A DNA stretch of 64,000 bases, taken from NCBI GenBank assembly GCA_013215775.1, contig JABSQO010000009.1, forward strand, positions 1-64,000, read 5' to 3'. A program made the translations under genes and the position numbers. This stretch comes from Piscirickettsiaceae bacterium (lineage in GTDB: Bacteria; Pseudomonadota; Gammaproteobacteria; Nitrosococcales; Methylophagaceae). This document shows, piece by piece, positions 52,313 to 62,829 of the stretch. The notes below the pieces were generated by a model. The model made no database searches and was not told the DNA's origin. It was given only the letters and a program-made list of their open reading frames with translations. Numbering within the stretch: position 1 is the first letter of the stretch; each line of letters begins with the position of its first letter.

Positions 52313-53473
52313 ATGAGTAATCGTTTCGTTTTTACTTCCGAGTCAGTTTCTGAAGGCCACCCAGATAAAGTTGCAGATCAAATCTCCGATGCGGTTCTTG
52401 ATGAAATATTACGTCAAGACCCTAATGCTCGTGTTGCTTGCGAAACACTGATTAAAACAGGTGCCGCTATTGTGGCAGGTGAAATCACCACCTCTGCTTG
52501 GGTTGATTTAGAAGAGGTGGTGCGCAAAACCATTATCGATATTGGTTATAACAGTTCTGAAGTGGGTTTTGATGGTGAAACGTGTGCTGTGATGTCATTA
52601 ATTGGCAAACAATCATCAGATATAGCTATGGGCGTTGACCGTTCAATACCAGAAGATCAAGGTGCCGGCGATCAAGGTTTAATGTTTGGTTACGCCAGTA
52701 ATGAAACTGATGTCCTCATGCCAGCCCCCATCACTTATGCACATCGATTGGTCAAACGACAAGCTCAAGTCCGTAAAAGTGGCACATTGCCATGGCTTCG
52801 CCCCGATGCAAAAAGTCAGATCACTTTTATTTACGAAGATGGCAAACCCATCGGTATTGATGCTGTCGTATTATCAACTCAACATAATCCCGAAGTATCG
52901 TTAAAAGACCTTCAAGAAGCAGTGATGGAACTCATTATTTTGCCAACATTACCTTCTGAATGGCTAACAAACGATACTTCATTCCATATTAACCCAACTG
53001 GCCAGTTTATTATTGGCGGCCCAGTAGGTGATGCGGGATTGACTGGTCGTAAAATTATCGTCGATACTTATGGTGGCATGGCTCGCCATGGTGGTGGTGC
53101 TTTCTCTGGTAAAGACCCATCAAAAGTTGACCGCTCAGCGGCTTATGCTGGCCGCTATGTTGCCAAAAATATTGTCGCCGCGGGCCTAGCTGATCGTTGT
53201 GAGATTCAAATATCTTATGCCATTGGCGTCGCAGAACCCACCTCTATCAGTGTCGAAACATTTGGCACCGGCAAAATTCCTGAAAATAAACTCGAAATTT
53301 TGGTACGCGAACATTTTGACCTGCGACCTGTTGGTCTGATTAAAATGCTCGACTTGATTCGACCAATCTATCGAGCCACTGCCGCCTATGGTCACTTTGG
53401 CCGAGAAGAACCAGAATTTACATGGGAACGCACCGATTTAGCCGATACATTACGTGATGCCGCAGGCATCTAA
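52313..53473 (+). CDS. metK: methionine adenosyltransferase
   Basis: 386 residues: [59 protein letters not shown], all diagnostic. It makes S-adenosylmethionine. The ATG at 52313 is preferred over an upstream TTG. It is first after the SAH riboswitch, with ahcY and metF behind. Confidence 0.98.
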   Translation: MSNRFVFTSESVSEGHPDKVADQISDAVLDEILRQDPNARVACETLIKTGAAIVAGEITTSAWVDLEEVVRKTIIDIGYNSSEVGFDGETCAVMSLIGKQSSDIAMGVDRSIPEDQGAGDQGLMFGYASNETDVLMPAPITYAHRLVKRQAQVRKSGTLPWLRPDAKSQITFIYEDGKPIGIDAVVLSTQHNPEVSLKDLQEAVMELIILPTLPSEWLTNDTSFHINPTGQFIIGGPVGDAGLTGRKIIVDTYGGMARHGGGAFSGKDPSKVDRSAAYAGRYVAKNIVAAGLADRCEIQISYAIGVAEPTSISVETFGTGKIPENKLEILVREHFDLRPVGLIKMLDLIRPIYRATAAYGHFGREEPEFTWERTDLADTLRDAAGI

Positions 53474-53503
53474 CATAGAATACTTTAAGGATAATTGTTC
53501 CAC

Positions 53504-54814
53504 ATGACATCACCCATTGAAAACCTAACGCCTGATTACAAAATTGCTGATATTAGCCTAGCCGAATGGGGCGCAAAAGAGATCAAAATTGCTGAATCAG
53601 AAATGCCCGGCTTGATGGCTCTTCGTGAAGAATATGCCGGCCAAAATCCACTAGCAGGCGCACGTATTGCTGGTTGTTTACACATGACCATCCAAACAGC
53701 TGTATTAATCGAAACTTTGATTGATTTAGGTGCTGAAGTCCGTTGGTCATCCTGCAATATCTTCTCAACTCAAGATCAAGCTGCTGCTGCTATCGCAGCT
53801 CAAGGCATTCCGGTATTTGCTTGGAAAGGTGAAACTAATGAAGAAGCCATTTGGTGTATTGAGCAAACTATCTTTGGCCCGGATAACTGGCGCCCAAATT
53901 TAATTCTGGATGATGGCGGTGATTTAACCCAAATCATGCACGATGACTATCCTGAATTATTAGCCGATGTGAAAGGCCTGTCAGAAGAAACGACGACTGG
54001 CGTTCATCGTTTATATGAAATGATGAAAGACGGTTCTTTAAAAGTACCGGCTATCAACGTAAATGACTCGGTCACCAAATCCAAGTTTGATAATTTATAC
54101 GGTTGCCGTGAATCATTATTGGATGGCATCAAACGTGCCACTGATGTGATGATTGCGGGTAAAATTTGTGTCGTTTTAGGCTACGGTGATGTAGGTAAAG
54201 GTTGTGCTCAAGCGTTTAAAGGTATGGGTGCAACAGTTATGGTCACTGAAATTGACCCAATCTGTGCACTACAAGCGGCAATGGAAGGCTACCGAGTCGT
54301 CAACATGGATGATGCTGCCAGCTATGGTGATATCTTCGTCACGACTACAGGCAATATTGATGTCATTAATCACGACCACATGTTGGCAATGAAGAATGAA
54401 TCTATTGTCTGTAATATTGGTCACTTTGATTCAGAAATTGCCGTTGCATCACTGCAACAATACCAATGGATTAATATCAAACCGCAGGTCGACCATATTG
54501 TTTTCCCTGATGGCAAACGTATCATCTTGTTAGCTGAGGGCCGCTTAGTAAACTTAGGATGTGCAACAGGTCATCCTAGTTTCGTGATGTCAGCATCTTT
54601 CACCAACCAAGTAATGGCCCAAATTGAATTATGGGAGAACAGCGATACTTACAAAAATGAAGTCTATGTTTTACCTAAGTCACTTGATGAGAAGGTGGCG
54701 CGACTCCATTTGGCTAAGATTGGTGTTAATTTAACCGAGTTAACCACTGAACAAGCTGAGTATCTAAACCTCAATAAAAATGGCCCTTATAAGCCTGATC
54801 ATTATCGCTATTAA
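53504..54814 (+). CDS. ahcY: adenosylhomocysteinase (S-adenosylhomocysteine hydrolase)
   Basis: 436 residues: [20 protein letters not shown], the substrate-binding region with [15 protein letters not shown], the NAD-binding [15 protein letters not shown], and the C-terminal [10 protein letters not shown]. It hydrolyses SAH to adenosine and homocysteine. This organism therefore uses the AhcY route. The ATG at 53504 has AAGGA upstream. Confidence 0.98.
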   Translation: MTSPIENLTPDYKIADISLAEWGAKEIKIAESEMPGLMALREEYAGQNPLAGARIAGCLHMTIQTAVLIETLIDLGAEVRWSSCNIFSTQDQAAAAIAAQGIPVFAWKGETNEEAIWCIEQTIFGPDNWRPNLILDDGGDLTQIMHDDYPELLADVKGLSEETTTGVHRLYEMMKDGSLKVPAINVNDSVTKSKFDNLYGCRESLLDGIKRATDVMIAGKICVVLGYGDVGKGCAQAFKGMGATVMVTEIDPICALQAAMEGYRVVNMDDAASYGDIFVTTTGNIDVINHDHMLAMKNESIVCNIGHFDSEIAVASLQQYQWINIKPQVDHIVFPDGKRIILLAEGRLVNLGCATGHPSFVMSASFTNQVMAQIELWENSDTYKNEVYVLPKSLDEKVARLHLAKIGVNLTELTTEQAEYLNLNKNGPYKPDHYRY

Positions 54815-54831
54815 TATTTTGAACGTAAATC

Positions 54832-55683
54832 ATGACAAATAAACTGACCCTAAGCTGCGAGTTTTTCCCGCCTAAAACGGAAAAAGGAATTGCCAATCTT
54901 CGAAATGTTCGGCAACAACTTGCTCCATTGAAATCTGAATTTTATTCGGTTACCTTTGGGGCCGGTGGCTCAACGCAAGATAACACTTTTGATGCGATTA
55001 TCGACATTCAAAATGATAGCGCAGCGACAGGCATTGATGCCGCACCACATTTATCCTGCATCGGCTCTTCTGTTGACAGCATTCGCACACTTATCAATGA
55101 CTATAAGTCGCACGGAATTGACCGTCTAGTTGCGTTAAGAGGTGACTTGCCTTCTGGCATGCGCGATCCTGGTGATTTTCGTTATGCCAATGAATTAATT
55201 GATTTTATTCGTAAAGAGTCCGGTGATCACTACACTATTGAAGTAGCCGCATACCCTGAAGTTCATCCACAAGCCATCTCTGCTGAAGCTGACCTAGAAA
55301 ACTTCAAACGTAAAGTCGATTCTGGTGCTGACAGCGCGTTGACACAGTATTTTTATAATATTGATTCCTACCGTTATTTCATCGATCGCTGCCAAGCTAA
55401 AGGTATTGATATCCCTATTATTCCAGGCATCATGCCGATCAATAATATTGTGCAATTAGCCCGCTTTTCCGATGGTTGTGGTGCAGAAATTCCTCGTTGG
55501 TTACGTAAACGGCTTGATGACTTTGGCGATGACATGGAATCATTACAAGCGTTTACCTTAGATTTTTTGACTGATTTCACTCAGAAACTGATTGACGCAG
55601 ACGCGCCTGGATTGCATTTCTACACAATGAACAGAACCGATCCAACGCTGACTATCTGCCAGCGACTAGGCTTAATTAGTTAG
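54832..55683 (+). CDS. metF: 5,10-methylenetetrahydrofolate reductase
   Basis: 283 residues: CEFFPPKTEKGIANLRNV at the N-terminus, VTFGAGGSTQ, ALRGDLPSG and the flavin-site QYFYNIDSY. It supplies methyl-THF for remaking methionine from homocysteine, completing the metK-ahcY-metF set; metH/metE are not in the window. Confidence 0.97.
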   Translation: MTNKLTLSCEFFPPKTEKGIANLRNVRQQLAPLKSEFYSVTFGAGGSTQDNTFDAIIDIQNDSAATGIDAAPHLSCIGSSVDSIRTLINDYKSHGIDRLVALRGDLPSGMRDPGDFRYANELIDFIRKESGDHYTIEVAAYPEVHPQAISAEADLENFKRKVDSGADSALTQYFYNIDSYRYFIDRCQAKGIDIPIIPGIMPINNIVQLARFSDGCGAEIPRWLRKRLDDFGDDMESLQAFTLDFLTDFTQKLIDADAPGLHFYTMNRTDPTLTICQRLGLIS

Positions 55684-55692
55684 CAATACCCA

Positions 55693-56385
55693 ATGAGCTA
55701 TTTTGCTGACTCTATAGCTGCAGCATTTCAGCTTATTACCTCCTTTGATAAAGAAATTTATCAAATTGTTGTTACTTCTGTTTCGATATCACTGATTGCA
55801 GCGCTGATTGCCGGCTTGTTTGCTATTCCTGCTGGAATTGCGTTTGCTCTCAATCATTTTTCTGGCAAACGATTTATTCAACATATACTCAATACCTTGA
55901 TGGCGATGCCTACCGTGGTCATTGGCTTATTGTTATATGGTTTATTGAGTCGCTTAGGTCCTCTTGGCCAATTCAATTTATTGTATACGCCCACTGCTAT
56001 TATTCTCGCTGAAGCTATTTTGATCTTTCCTATCATGATGAATCTCACGATCGTTGCCGTGACATCAGCCGATTCACGCCTAGTACCGACATTAATCAGC
56101 CTCGGAGCCAAACCTATTACCCTCTCAATACATGTTGCTCGACAAACTCGCTTTGCTATTCTCGCAGCGATTATTACGGGGTTTGGTCGTGCGATTGGCG
56201 AAGTTGGTGCAGCAATGATGTTAGGTGGCAATATAGAAGGTTTCACCCGAACGATGACGACTGCTATTGCACTCGAAACCAGTAAAGGAGAATTTGAAAT
56301 TGGTTTAGCGCTAGGTCTATTACTGTTATTAATCGCCTTTATCGTCAACTTTTTACTGTCATGGCTTCAACGAGGTCGAACATGA
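55693..56385 (+). CDS. tupB: tungstate-type ABC transporter permease
   Basis: 230 residues, five to six membrane helices. The cytoplasmic coupling loop is LISLGAKPITLSIHVARQTRFAILAAIITGFGRAIGEVGAAMMLGGNI (EAA-type), and the N-terminal region resembles TupB/WtpB permeases for tungstate or molybdate. It overlaps tupC by 4 bp. Starts 9 bp after metF. Confidence 0.82.
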   Translation: MSYFADSIAAAFQLITSFDKEIYQIVVTSVSISLIAALIAGLFAIPAGIAFALNHFSGKRFIQHILNTLMAMPTVVIGLLLYGLLSRLGPLGQFNLLYTPTAIILAEAILIFPIMMNLTIVAVTSADSRLVPTLISLGAKPITLSIHVARQTRFAILAAIITGFGRAIGEVGAAMMLGGNIEGFTRTMTTAIALETSKGEFEIGLALGLLLLLIAFIVNFLLSWLQRGRT

Positions 56386-57371
56386 CTGCCGCCTACCAAC
56401 TCACCGATATTAAAGTTTACCGCGATCAATCTTGCATACTAGACATCCCTGCTCTCTCTTTACCTCAAAACAACTGCATCGCGTTATTGGGTGACAATGG
56501 TGCTGGAAAATCAACATTACTTGATTTACTGGCTTTTACAACAGCTCCTAATAAAGGTGAAATTATCTTTGCTGGCCACGCTATTCAACCACCCTTATCG
56601 GCAGCGCAACGGCGAACGATTGGTTATGTATCACAGCATCCTTACCTATTAGCGGGCACAGTCATCGACAATCTTAAGCTTGCACTAAGATTACAAGACA
56701 TTGATTCCCAACAACACTCATTTCTAATTCACCAAGCACTAGAACTAGTTGATCTTCACCATATTGCCACACAGCCAGCTCATACGCTCTCAGGCGGTGA
56801 ATTAAAACGCGCGGCCATTGCTCGTGCGACTGTATATCAGCCCGATATTTTATTGCTTGATGAGCCATTTTCACATCTGGATCAAAGTCACCGCCAACAA
56901 CTTGAAGATATTATTGAACAACTTGCCCAACAGCAGAATAAAACCATTATTTTCTCTACTCATGATCGCTTGCAAGGCTTATCACTTGCCGATTCCAGTA
57001 TTAATCTTGTCAATGGTAAGACAACAGAAAGTCCTTTATTGAACCTGTTCAGTGGCCAGTTAAACTATCCTGTTTTTGATACTGGACATCTTCATATCCA
57101 TACCACCAGCACGCTAATCAATGCCCATCACATCGCCATTGATCCCCGCGAGATAATTATCTCTAGGCAAGCCTTGAAATCCAGTATGCGTAATCAATTT
57201 TCAGGGCGATTAACGTTGATTGCTGAAGAATCAAATGCTATTCGACTCACCATTGACTGTGAAGAGCAATTTCACGCACTGATTAGTTCCGACTCTTTGG
57301 CAGAGCTTAACCTATCGTTAGGCGACACTATTTGGCTCAGTTTTAAATCCACAGCTGTGAGTGTGTTTTAA
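56382..57371 (+). CDS. tupC: tungstate-type ABC transporter ATP-binding protein
   Basis: 329 residues: Walker A GDNGAGKSTLLDLL, signature LSGGELKRAAIARA, Walker B ILLLDEPF, H-loop STHDR, then a C-terminal TOBE/Mop-like domain (about 245-329) as in oxyanion importers. The ATG at 56382 overlaps tupB. No substrate-binding protein (TupA) lies nearby, so the importer is incomplete here or the binding protein is elsewhere. Confidence 0.82.
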   Translation: MTAAYQLTDIKVYRDQSCILDIPALSLPQNNCIALLGDNGAGKSTLLDLLAFTTAPNKGEIIFAGHAIQPPLSAAQRRTIGYVSQHPYLLAGTVIDNLKLALRLQDIDSQQHSFLIHQALELVDLHHIATQPAHTLSGGELKRAAIARATVYQPDILLLDEPFSHLDQSHRQQLEDIIEQLAQQQNKTIIFSTHDRLQGLSLADSSINLVNGKTTESPLLNLFSGQLNYPVFDTGHLHIHTTSTLINAHHIAIDPREIIISRQALKSSMRNQFSGRLTLIAEESNAIRLTIDCEEQFHALISSDSLAELNLSLGDTIWLSFKSTAVSVF

Positions 57372-57499
57372 GCCATTTTTCACCCTGTAACGTCGTGTGA
57401 AAAATCACTTTATTGACTGTTTTTTTGAAAGTCATACCCACTGGCATAATATTTGCGTTAAGATAGAGACATGTCCGTTAAATCATATCGAAAACATCT

Positions 57500-58957
57500 G
57501 TGAGACCATCATTACAGCTACGTATAGGCCAAAGCCTATCGATGACGCCTCAGCTACAACAAGCCATCCGTTTATTGCAGCTTTCATCGCTCGAACTCCA
57601 AACCGAAATTCAAGAAGTGTTAGAAACCAACCCGCTTCTAGAAGTCGAAGAAAATGTTGAATTTGATAACAGCGCTTCTGCTAACGAAGATTCTGATGAT
57701 GGACTAGAAAGTACTAGCCAAGAAATCACCCAACTCGAACATGCTGACATTCCAGAAGAGCTCCCAACCGACAGCCAATGGGAAGATACTTTTGATAGCT
57801 CGCCTACGATTACGCATTCACAGCCCGTGGGTACTGCAGGAATAGAACGTGATAATGAGGATGAAAGCAGTGGCAGTCTCCAAGAGCACTTGCTGTGGCA
57901 AATGCGACTCACTCCTTTCTCAGATCTTGAACAAGCTATCGCCACGATCATTATTGATGCCATTGAAGATGATGGTTATCTAACAAGTTCACTTGAAGAT
58001 ATCCAGCAAAGTCTAGGTGAAGAATCCCCTGCTGAACTTGATGAAATTGAAGCAGTACTGCATCGTCTACAACACTTTGACCCTATTGGTGTAGCTGCGC
58101 GCGATCTACGCGAATGCCTACTAATCCAACTCAACTTACTTGATCAAAATACCGATGATATAGAATTACTCACTAAGTTGATCGATCAGCATCTCGACAC
58201 CTTAGCAAAACGTGATTACGCCCAAATTAAACGTTCACTAAAGATAAGTGATGATCAATTAACCGAACTGGTTAAGCTTATTCAACTGTTAAACCCTCGA
58301 CCAGGCAGTCAAGTTCAAGTTGAAAAAACGGAATACATTGTTCCTGATGTTTATGTACAAAAATTTCAAGGTCAATGGCGATTATCGCTCAATCCCGATA
58401 ATGCACCGCGCTTACAGATCGCTGATCATTATGCTCAATTAATAAAAAGAGCAGATAACAGTTCAGAAAATACCTACTTAAAAAATAACCTCCAAGAAGC
58501 GCGATGGTTCCTAAAAAGCTTACAAAGTCGCAATGAGACCTTGATAAAAGTATCTGAGGCTATTGTTGAGCGACAAAGAGGCTTTCTTGAACATGGCGAT
58601 GAAGCTATGCGCCCACTCGTTTTGCATGATATTGCTGAAGAAGTAGGCATGCATGAATCGACCATTTCCCGCGTGACAACCCGAAAATATTTACACACAC
58701 CTCGCGGTATCTATGAATTGAAATACTTCTTTTCTAGCCATGTCAGTACTGATAGCGGTGGCGAATGTTCAGCGACTGCAATTCGCGCTATTATTAAGAA
58801 ACTAGTTGCGGCTGAAAATCCAAGAAAACCTCTCAGCGATAGTAAAATTGCTGATATTCTTGGAGAACAGGGTATCAATGTGGCACGGCGCACCATTGCA
58901 AAATATCGCGACACATTAACAATTTCGCCATCGAATGAACGTAAGCGGCTGGTCTAA
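57500..58957 (+). CDS. rpoN: RNA polymerase sigma-54 factor
   Basis: 485 residues: N-terminal Gln/Leu-rich activator-interacting region (RPSLQLRIGQSLSMTPQLQQAIRLLQLS), acidic region II, core-binding domain and the C-terminal RpoN box ARRTIAKYR. GTG start (57500). Preceded by tupC rather than lptB as is usual. Hpf follows 34 bp later. Confidence 0.97.
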   Translation: MRPSLQLRIGQSLSMTPQLQQAIRLLQLSSLELQTEIQEVLETNPLLEVEENVEFDNSASANEDSDDGLESTSQEITQLEHADIPEELPTDSQWEDTFDSSPTITHSQPVGTAGIERDNEDESSGSLQEHLLWQMRLTPFSDLEQAIATIIIDAIEDDGYLTSSLEDIQQSLGEESPAELDEIEAVLHRLQHFDPIGVAARDLRECLLIQLNLLDQNTDDIELLTKLIDQHLDTLAKRDYAQIKRSLKISDDQLTELVKLIQLLNPRPGSQVQVEKTEYIVPDVYVQKFQGQWRLSLNPDNAPRLQIADHYAQLIKRADNSSENTYLKNNLQEARWFLKSLQSRNETLIKVSEAIVERQRGFLEHGDEAMRPLVLHDIAEEVGMHESTISRVTTRKYLHTPRGIYELKYFFSSHVSTDSGGECSATAIRAIIKKLVAAENPRKPLSDSKIADILGEQGINVARRTIAKYRDTLTISPSNERKRLV

Positions 58958-58991
58958 GCCAGTCTTTTTTAACCAACAGGAGTTAAGCCTT

Positions 58992-59318
58992 ATGCAATTA
59001 AACTTAAGCGGACAACATATTGAAATCACTGACAGTCTTCGTGACCACGTTAATACTAAATTTGAAAAACTAACTCGTCACTTTGATCATATGACCAATG
59101 TTCATGTCATTCTAACTGTTGAAAAACAACGCCAAAAAGCAGAAGCAACTGTACATGTAAGCGGCGCTGATCTGTTCGCATCCGATGAAAATGAAAATAT
59201 GTACACTGCCATTGAGCATTTAGTCTCTAAACTTGATCGTCAGATCATCAAACATAAAGATAAAATCAAAAACCACCATCAAGCTGATGGTGCTGATATG
59301 AAACATAACGCAGGTTAA
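58992..59318 (+). CDS. hpf: ribosome hibernation promoting factor (short form)
   Basis: 108 residues, MQLNLSGQHIEITDSLRDHVNTKFEKL at the start; the single S30AE/HPF domain. It dimerises 70S ribosomes in stationary phase. AGGAG 8 nt before the ATG; the longer frame from 58935 overlaps rpoN. Confidence 0.95.
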   Translation: MQLNLSGQHIEITDSLRDHVNTKFEKLTRHFDHMTNVHVILTVEKQRQKAEATVHVSGADLFASDENENMYTAIEHLVSKLDRQIIKHKDKIKNHHQADGADMKHNAG

Positions 59319-59330
59319 GAAAATTTATCT

Positions 59331-59795
59331 ATGCTCATCGCCTCACTACTCGTCAATGCTGACAATATTCGCTGCCAGAGCAGCGCCGCATCAAGTAAAA
59401 AGCGGGCTATCGAAAACCTAAGCCATCTTTTGGTAGCCAATACTAAGGCGATAACAGCAGATAAAATCTTTCAGGTGCTACTTGAACGTGAACGCCTAGG
59501 CTCAACAGGATTAGGAAAGGGCGTGGCTATACCGCACGCCCGTATCCCTGGTATTTCACATACTATTGCCGCGATGATGACCCTCGCATCACCCATCGAT
59601 TATGAAGCAGCTGATAATCAACCTGTTGATATTATTTTTGGACTATTAGTGCCCGAAGAAGACAGCGACTATCATCTCAAACATCTCGCAAGGTTAGCCA
59701 CCATGTTTAGTGACCCTCAAATCTGTCAATCTATTCGTGAGACAACAGATACTAATAAGATGTTTGATTTATTACTGGCCATTGACGACGATTAA
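59331..59795 (+). CDS. ptsN: PTS IIA-like nitrogen regulatory protein
   Basis: 154 residues of EIIA-Ntr: the phosphorylated His in GKGVAIPHARIPG, with Leu-rich surroundings. It receives phosphate from HPr/NPr and regulates K+ transport and stress functions. Between hpf and the HPr kinase gene, as expected downstream of rpoN. Confidence 0.94.
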   Translation: MLIASLLVNADNIRCQSSAASSKKRAIENLSHLLVANTKAITADKIFQVLLERERLGSTGLGKGVAIPHARIPGISHTIAAMMTLASPIDYEAADNQPVDIIFGLLVPEEDSDYHLKHLARLATMFSDPQICQSIRETTDTNKMFDLLLAIDDD

Positions 59796-59801
59796 GTCAC
59801 T

Positions 59802-60326
59802 ATGACATTACCCCATCAATCAGAAAGTCATCACGGAGTATTAATGAATCTTTCTGGTGAAGGCGTGTTTTTTATTGGTCAAGCAGGTATTGGCAAAAGT
59901 AGTTTGGCGCTTGAACTACTTCATCAAGGTCATCAGCTTATCGCCGATGATATCGTTGAATTTTCCAGAAACAATAATTCAACGATAACAGGTAAATGTC
60001 CTACCCTATTATCAGGGCTACTTCATTGTCGTGAATTAGGTCTTATGACTGTTCAGGAACTGTTTGGTCCCAGCTCTTGGCAAGCTCAAACCAACTTAAA
60101 ATATGTGATTCATTTACAAAAAGATGTTGTCTTCACCAGCACCATTACACCTAAAAATGATACACATACCATCTGTAGTGAGTCTTTTGCTAAATTAGTG
60201 CTAGATATTAATACCCCAGCATCCCTATCTCATCGCATCATGACTTGGCTGACACTGCAAACAACAAACAATCATGCTGAAACAACATTACTGCAACGGC
60301 AAAAATCTCAAATGTTAATGTCATGA
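59802..60326 (+). CDS. hprK: HPr kinase/phosphorylase, short catalytic form
   Basis: 174 residues, the catalytic domain only: HHGVLMNLSG, Walker A GQAGIGKSSLAL, ADDIVEF, and HCRELGLMTVQELFG. The N-terminal domain of Gram-positive HprK (about 130 residues) is absent, similar to the compact alpha-proteobacterial type. It would phosphorylate the Ser of the HPr downstream (NGKSIMGL). Six bp after ptsN, overlapping the EIIA gene by 4 bp. Confidence 0.85.
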   Translation: MTLPHQSESHHGVLMNLSGEGVFFIGQAGIGKSSLALELLHQGHQLIADDIVEFSRNNNSTITGKCPTLLSGLLHCRELGLMTVQELFGPSSWQAQTNLKYVIHLQKDVVFTSTITPKNDTHTICSESFAKLVLDINTPASLSHRIMTWLTLQTTNNHAETTLLQRQKSQMLMS

Positions 60327-60727
60327 CCGTTGCTATCTTAATCGTCTCTCATAACCAAATCGGCACCGAATTAGTTAATACTGCACGGCAAATGTTGTCC
60401 TCAACGCCATTGCCAACCAAAGTAATCTCAATTGGAATTAATGATGACCCTGAGCAAATTACAACTCAACTACATGATGAAGCTGAGGGATTAGATCAAG
60501 GCAATGGCATTTTGGTGTTGACCGATATGTTTGGCTCCACACCTTGTAACGTTGCGTGTGCCGTTTCAGATCGCGAAGATATCCGTATTGTTTCCGGTCT
60601 CAATTTACCGATGTTAATTCGAGTTTTTAATTACCCCAATCTTAGCCTTGATGAACTAAAGAAAAAAGCACTTAGTGGTGGCCAAGAGGGAATCACCTGC
60701 TGTCTAGATATGAAGGCCAAGCTATGA
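60323..60727 (+). CDS. PTS EIIA component, mannose family
   Basis: 134 residues, EIIA-Man fold: active-site His in IVSHNQIGTELV and GILVLTDMFGSTPCNVAC. No IIB/IIC/IID permease genes are near, so it is regulatory or accepts phosphate from HPr for control rather than transport. Overlaps hprK and ptsH by 4 bp each. RapZ, often found between hprK and this gene, is missing here. Confidence 0.87.
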   Translation: MTVAILIVSHNQIGTELVNTARQMLSSTPLPTKVISIGINDDPEQITTQLHDEAEGLDQGNGILVLTDMFGSTPCNVACAVSDREDIRIVSGLNLPMLIRVFNYPNLSLDELKKKALSGGQEGITCCLDMKAKL

Positions 60728-60993
60728 TCGAGCAAACATTCACCATTATCAATAAACTTGGGCTGCATGCACGAGCTGCAGCAAAACTGGTCACAACTTC
60801 TTCACAATTTGAAGCTGATATCCAAGTCACTCGCGGCGAACGTACGGTGAATGGTAAAAGTATTATGGGATTAATGATGCTGGCAGCGGCTAAAGGCACT
60901 GAGATTATCGTCAGTGCAAAGGGCGATGATGCACAACAAGCTCTGCTCAGCATTGAAACGCTCATTAATGACTATTTCGAGGAAGGCGAATGA
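60724..60993 (+). CDS. ptsH: phosphocarrier protein HPr
   Basis: 89 residues: catalytic His in NKLGLHARAAAKLV and the regulatory Ser in TVNGKSIMGLMMLAA. It carries phosphate between EI and the EIIA proteins and is the likely HprK target. Tightly overlapped by its neighbours. Confidence 0.94.
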   Translation: MIEQTFTIINKLGLHARAAAKLVTTSSQFEADIQVTRGERTVNGKSIMGLMMLAAAKGTEIIVSAKGDDAQQALLSIETLINDYFEEGE

Positions 60994-62738
60994 CTCTCGA
61001 GTTACAAGGCATTGGGGTTTCGCGTGGTATCGCTATTGGCCGAGCGCATATCTTATTTCACAACAAACCAGATGTCCGTGAATACCTTATTCCCGCCTTT
61101 GAGATTGAACAAGAAGTCGACAGGCTTATCAATGCCACTGAGCAAGCTAGAGAACAGCTAAAATCAATTCGAAATCAAATTCCAGCCAATGCTCCGGCGG
61201 ATGTTGCATCCTTCATTGATACTCATTTACTCATGCTGAGTGATTCATCGCTCACCAAAGTACCCATTGAGATGATTAAAACTCGTCGCTGCAATGCTGA
61301 ATGGGCGCTGCAATTACAACGAGATGCCTTGATCAATGTCTTCAATGAAATGGATGATCCTTATTTACGTACTCGCCAAGATGATGTCGATCATGTCGTC
61401 AATCGTATTCATCGCATCTTGGCCGATGAACATGTCGTGGTCGATCATGAAATTCCAGATGGTCGGCTTAAGGGACACATAATCATTGCCGAAGATTTAA
61501 CCCCGGCCGATACCGTATTAATGCAACATCAAGAGATTGCTGCTTTTGTGACCGAGCATGGTGGTGCAACATCTCACACCACTATTTTGGCGCGTAGCTT
61601 AGGCATCCCAGCCATCGTTGGTATTGAATCAGTCCGACGTTATATTCAAGATAATGAACCACTCATTATTGATGGTACAACTGGCATGCTTATCGCGGGT
61701 GCAGATGAAACAACGATCACCGAATACCAGCAACGATTGATTGCCTTTGAACAACACATTGCCTCCCTTAGTCGCTTTAAATCACAGCCTACAAAAACTC
61801 AAGACAACAAAGAAATCACCTTGCTCGTCAATGCAGAGCTACCAGAGGATATTCAATCAATAAGCAATGCAGGTGCCGAAGGGATTGGCCTCTACCGTAC
61901 TGAATTTTTGTACATGAACCGTACTTCGCCACCCGAAGAAGAAGAACAATTAGCAGCCTATCGTGATGTAGTGGAAAGTATGAATAGTTATCCTGTAACA
62001 ATTCGAACTTTTGACTTAGGCGCTGATAAAACGGTTGATGGCGGTCGGAATATAGGACCAACGGTAACGAATCCTGCTTTAGGATTGCGAGCTATTCGTT
62101 TATGTTTAAATCAACCAAGTATGTTTCGCACGCAATTACGTGCCATTTTACGTGCTTCGGTATTTGGGAAAATTAAGATCATGTTTCCCATGATCTCCAG
62201 CTTACAAGAATTAACGCAAGCACAACGCCTGCTTGAAATGTGTAAAGAAGAACTTGATAACGAAAACTTGGAATATGACCGACATATTGAAACAGGAGTG
62301 ATGATTGAGATCCCCGCCAGCGCAATCTGTGCTGAAATGTTTGCTCAGAAAGTTGATTTTCTTTCTATCGGCACCAATGACCTAATTCAATATACTTTGG
62401 CAATCGACCGCATCGATGATCAAGTCAACTATCTTTACGATCCTTTACACCCTGCGGTTTTACGATTAATTCAAATGACTTTAGAGGCTGGTAAAAAACA
62501 TAATACGCCCGTATCCATGTGCGGTGAAATGGCTGGCGATCCTAAATTCACCAGACTTCTTCTTGCAATGGGGTTGAATAACTTCAGCATGCATCCCAAT
62601 GCTTTATTGGAAATCAAACAAATTATCAATGAAACGAACCTAAGCTATTTACCAGCCAACACATTAGATATTGTCAATATGGCTCGTCGATTTGATGCTG
62701 AAACATTATTAGAGCAAATTAACAATCCAAAACACTAA
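60990..62738 (+). CDS. ptsI: PTS enzyme I (phosphoenolpyruvate-protein phosphotransferase)
   Basis: 582 residues: phosphohistidine site in EHGGATSHTTILARS, PEP-binding C-terminal barrel (GAEGIGLYRTEFLYM, SIGTNDLIQYTLAIDR, CGEMAGDP). It takes phosphate from PEP to HPr. No GAF domain at the N-terminus, so it is EI rather than EI-Ntr. It is last in the compact ptsN-hprK-EIIA-ptsH-ptsI unit and is followed by mgtE. Confidence 0.96.
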   Translation: MTLELQGIGVSRGIAIGRAHILFHNKPDVREYLIPAFEIEQEVDRLINATEQAREQLKSIRNQIPANAPADVASFIDTHLLMLSDSSLTKVPIEMIKTRRCNAEWALQLQRDALINVFNEMDDPYLRTRQDDVDHVVNRIHRILADEHVVVDHEIPDGRLKGHIIIAEDLTPADTVLMQHQEIAAFVTEHGGATSHTTILARSLGIPAIVGIESVRRYIQDNEPLIIDGTTGMLIAGADETTITEYQQRLIAFEQHIASLSRFKSQPTKTQDNKEITLLVNAELPEDIQSISNAGAEGIGLYRTEFLYMNRTSPPEEEEQLAAYRDVVESMNSYPVTIRTFDLGADKTVDGGRNIGPTVTNPALGLRAIRLCLNQPSMFRTQLRAILRASVFGKIKIMFPMISSLQELTQAQRLLEMCKEELDNENLEYDRHIETGVMIEIPASAICAEMFAQKVDFLSIGTNDLIQYTLAIDRIDDQVNYLYDPLHPAVLRLIQMTLEAGKKHNTPVSMCGEMAGDPKFTRLLLAMGLNNFSMHPNALLEIKQIINETNLSYLPANTLDIVNMARRFDAETLLEQINNPKH

Positions 62739-62829
62739 CACAAATATTTAGGTCTATCCGCCCACCCTCAAGCAGGCTAGAATAGTGCGTACATTACACT
62801 TCCTCTGAATTTAGCTATTGGACTGGATC

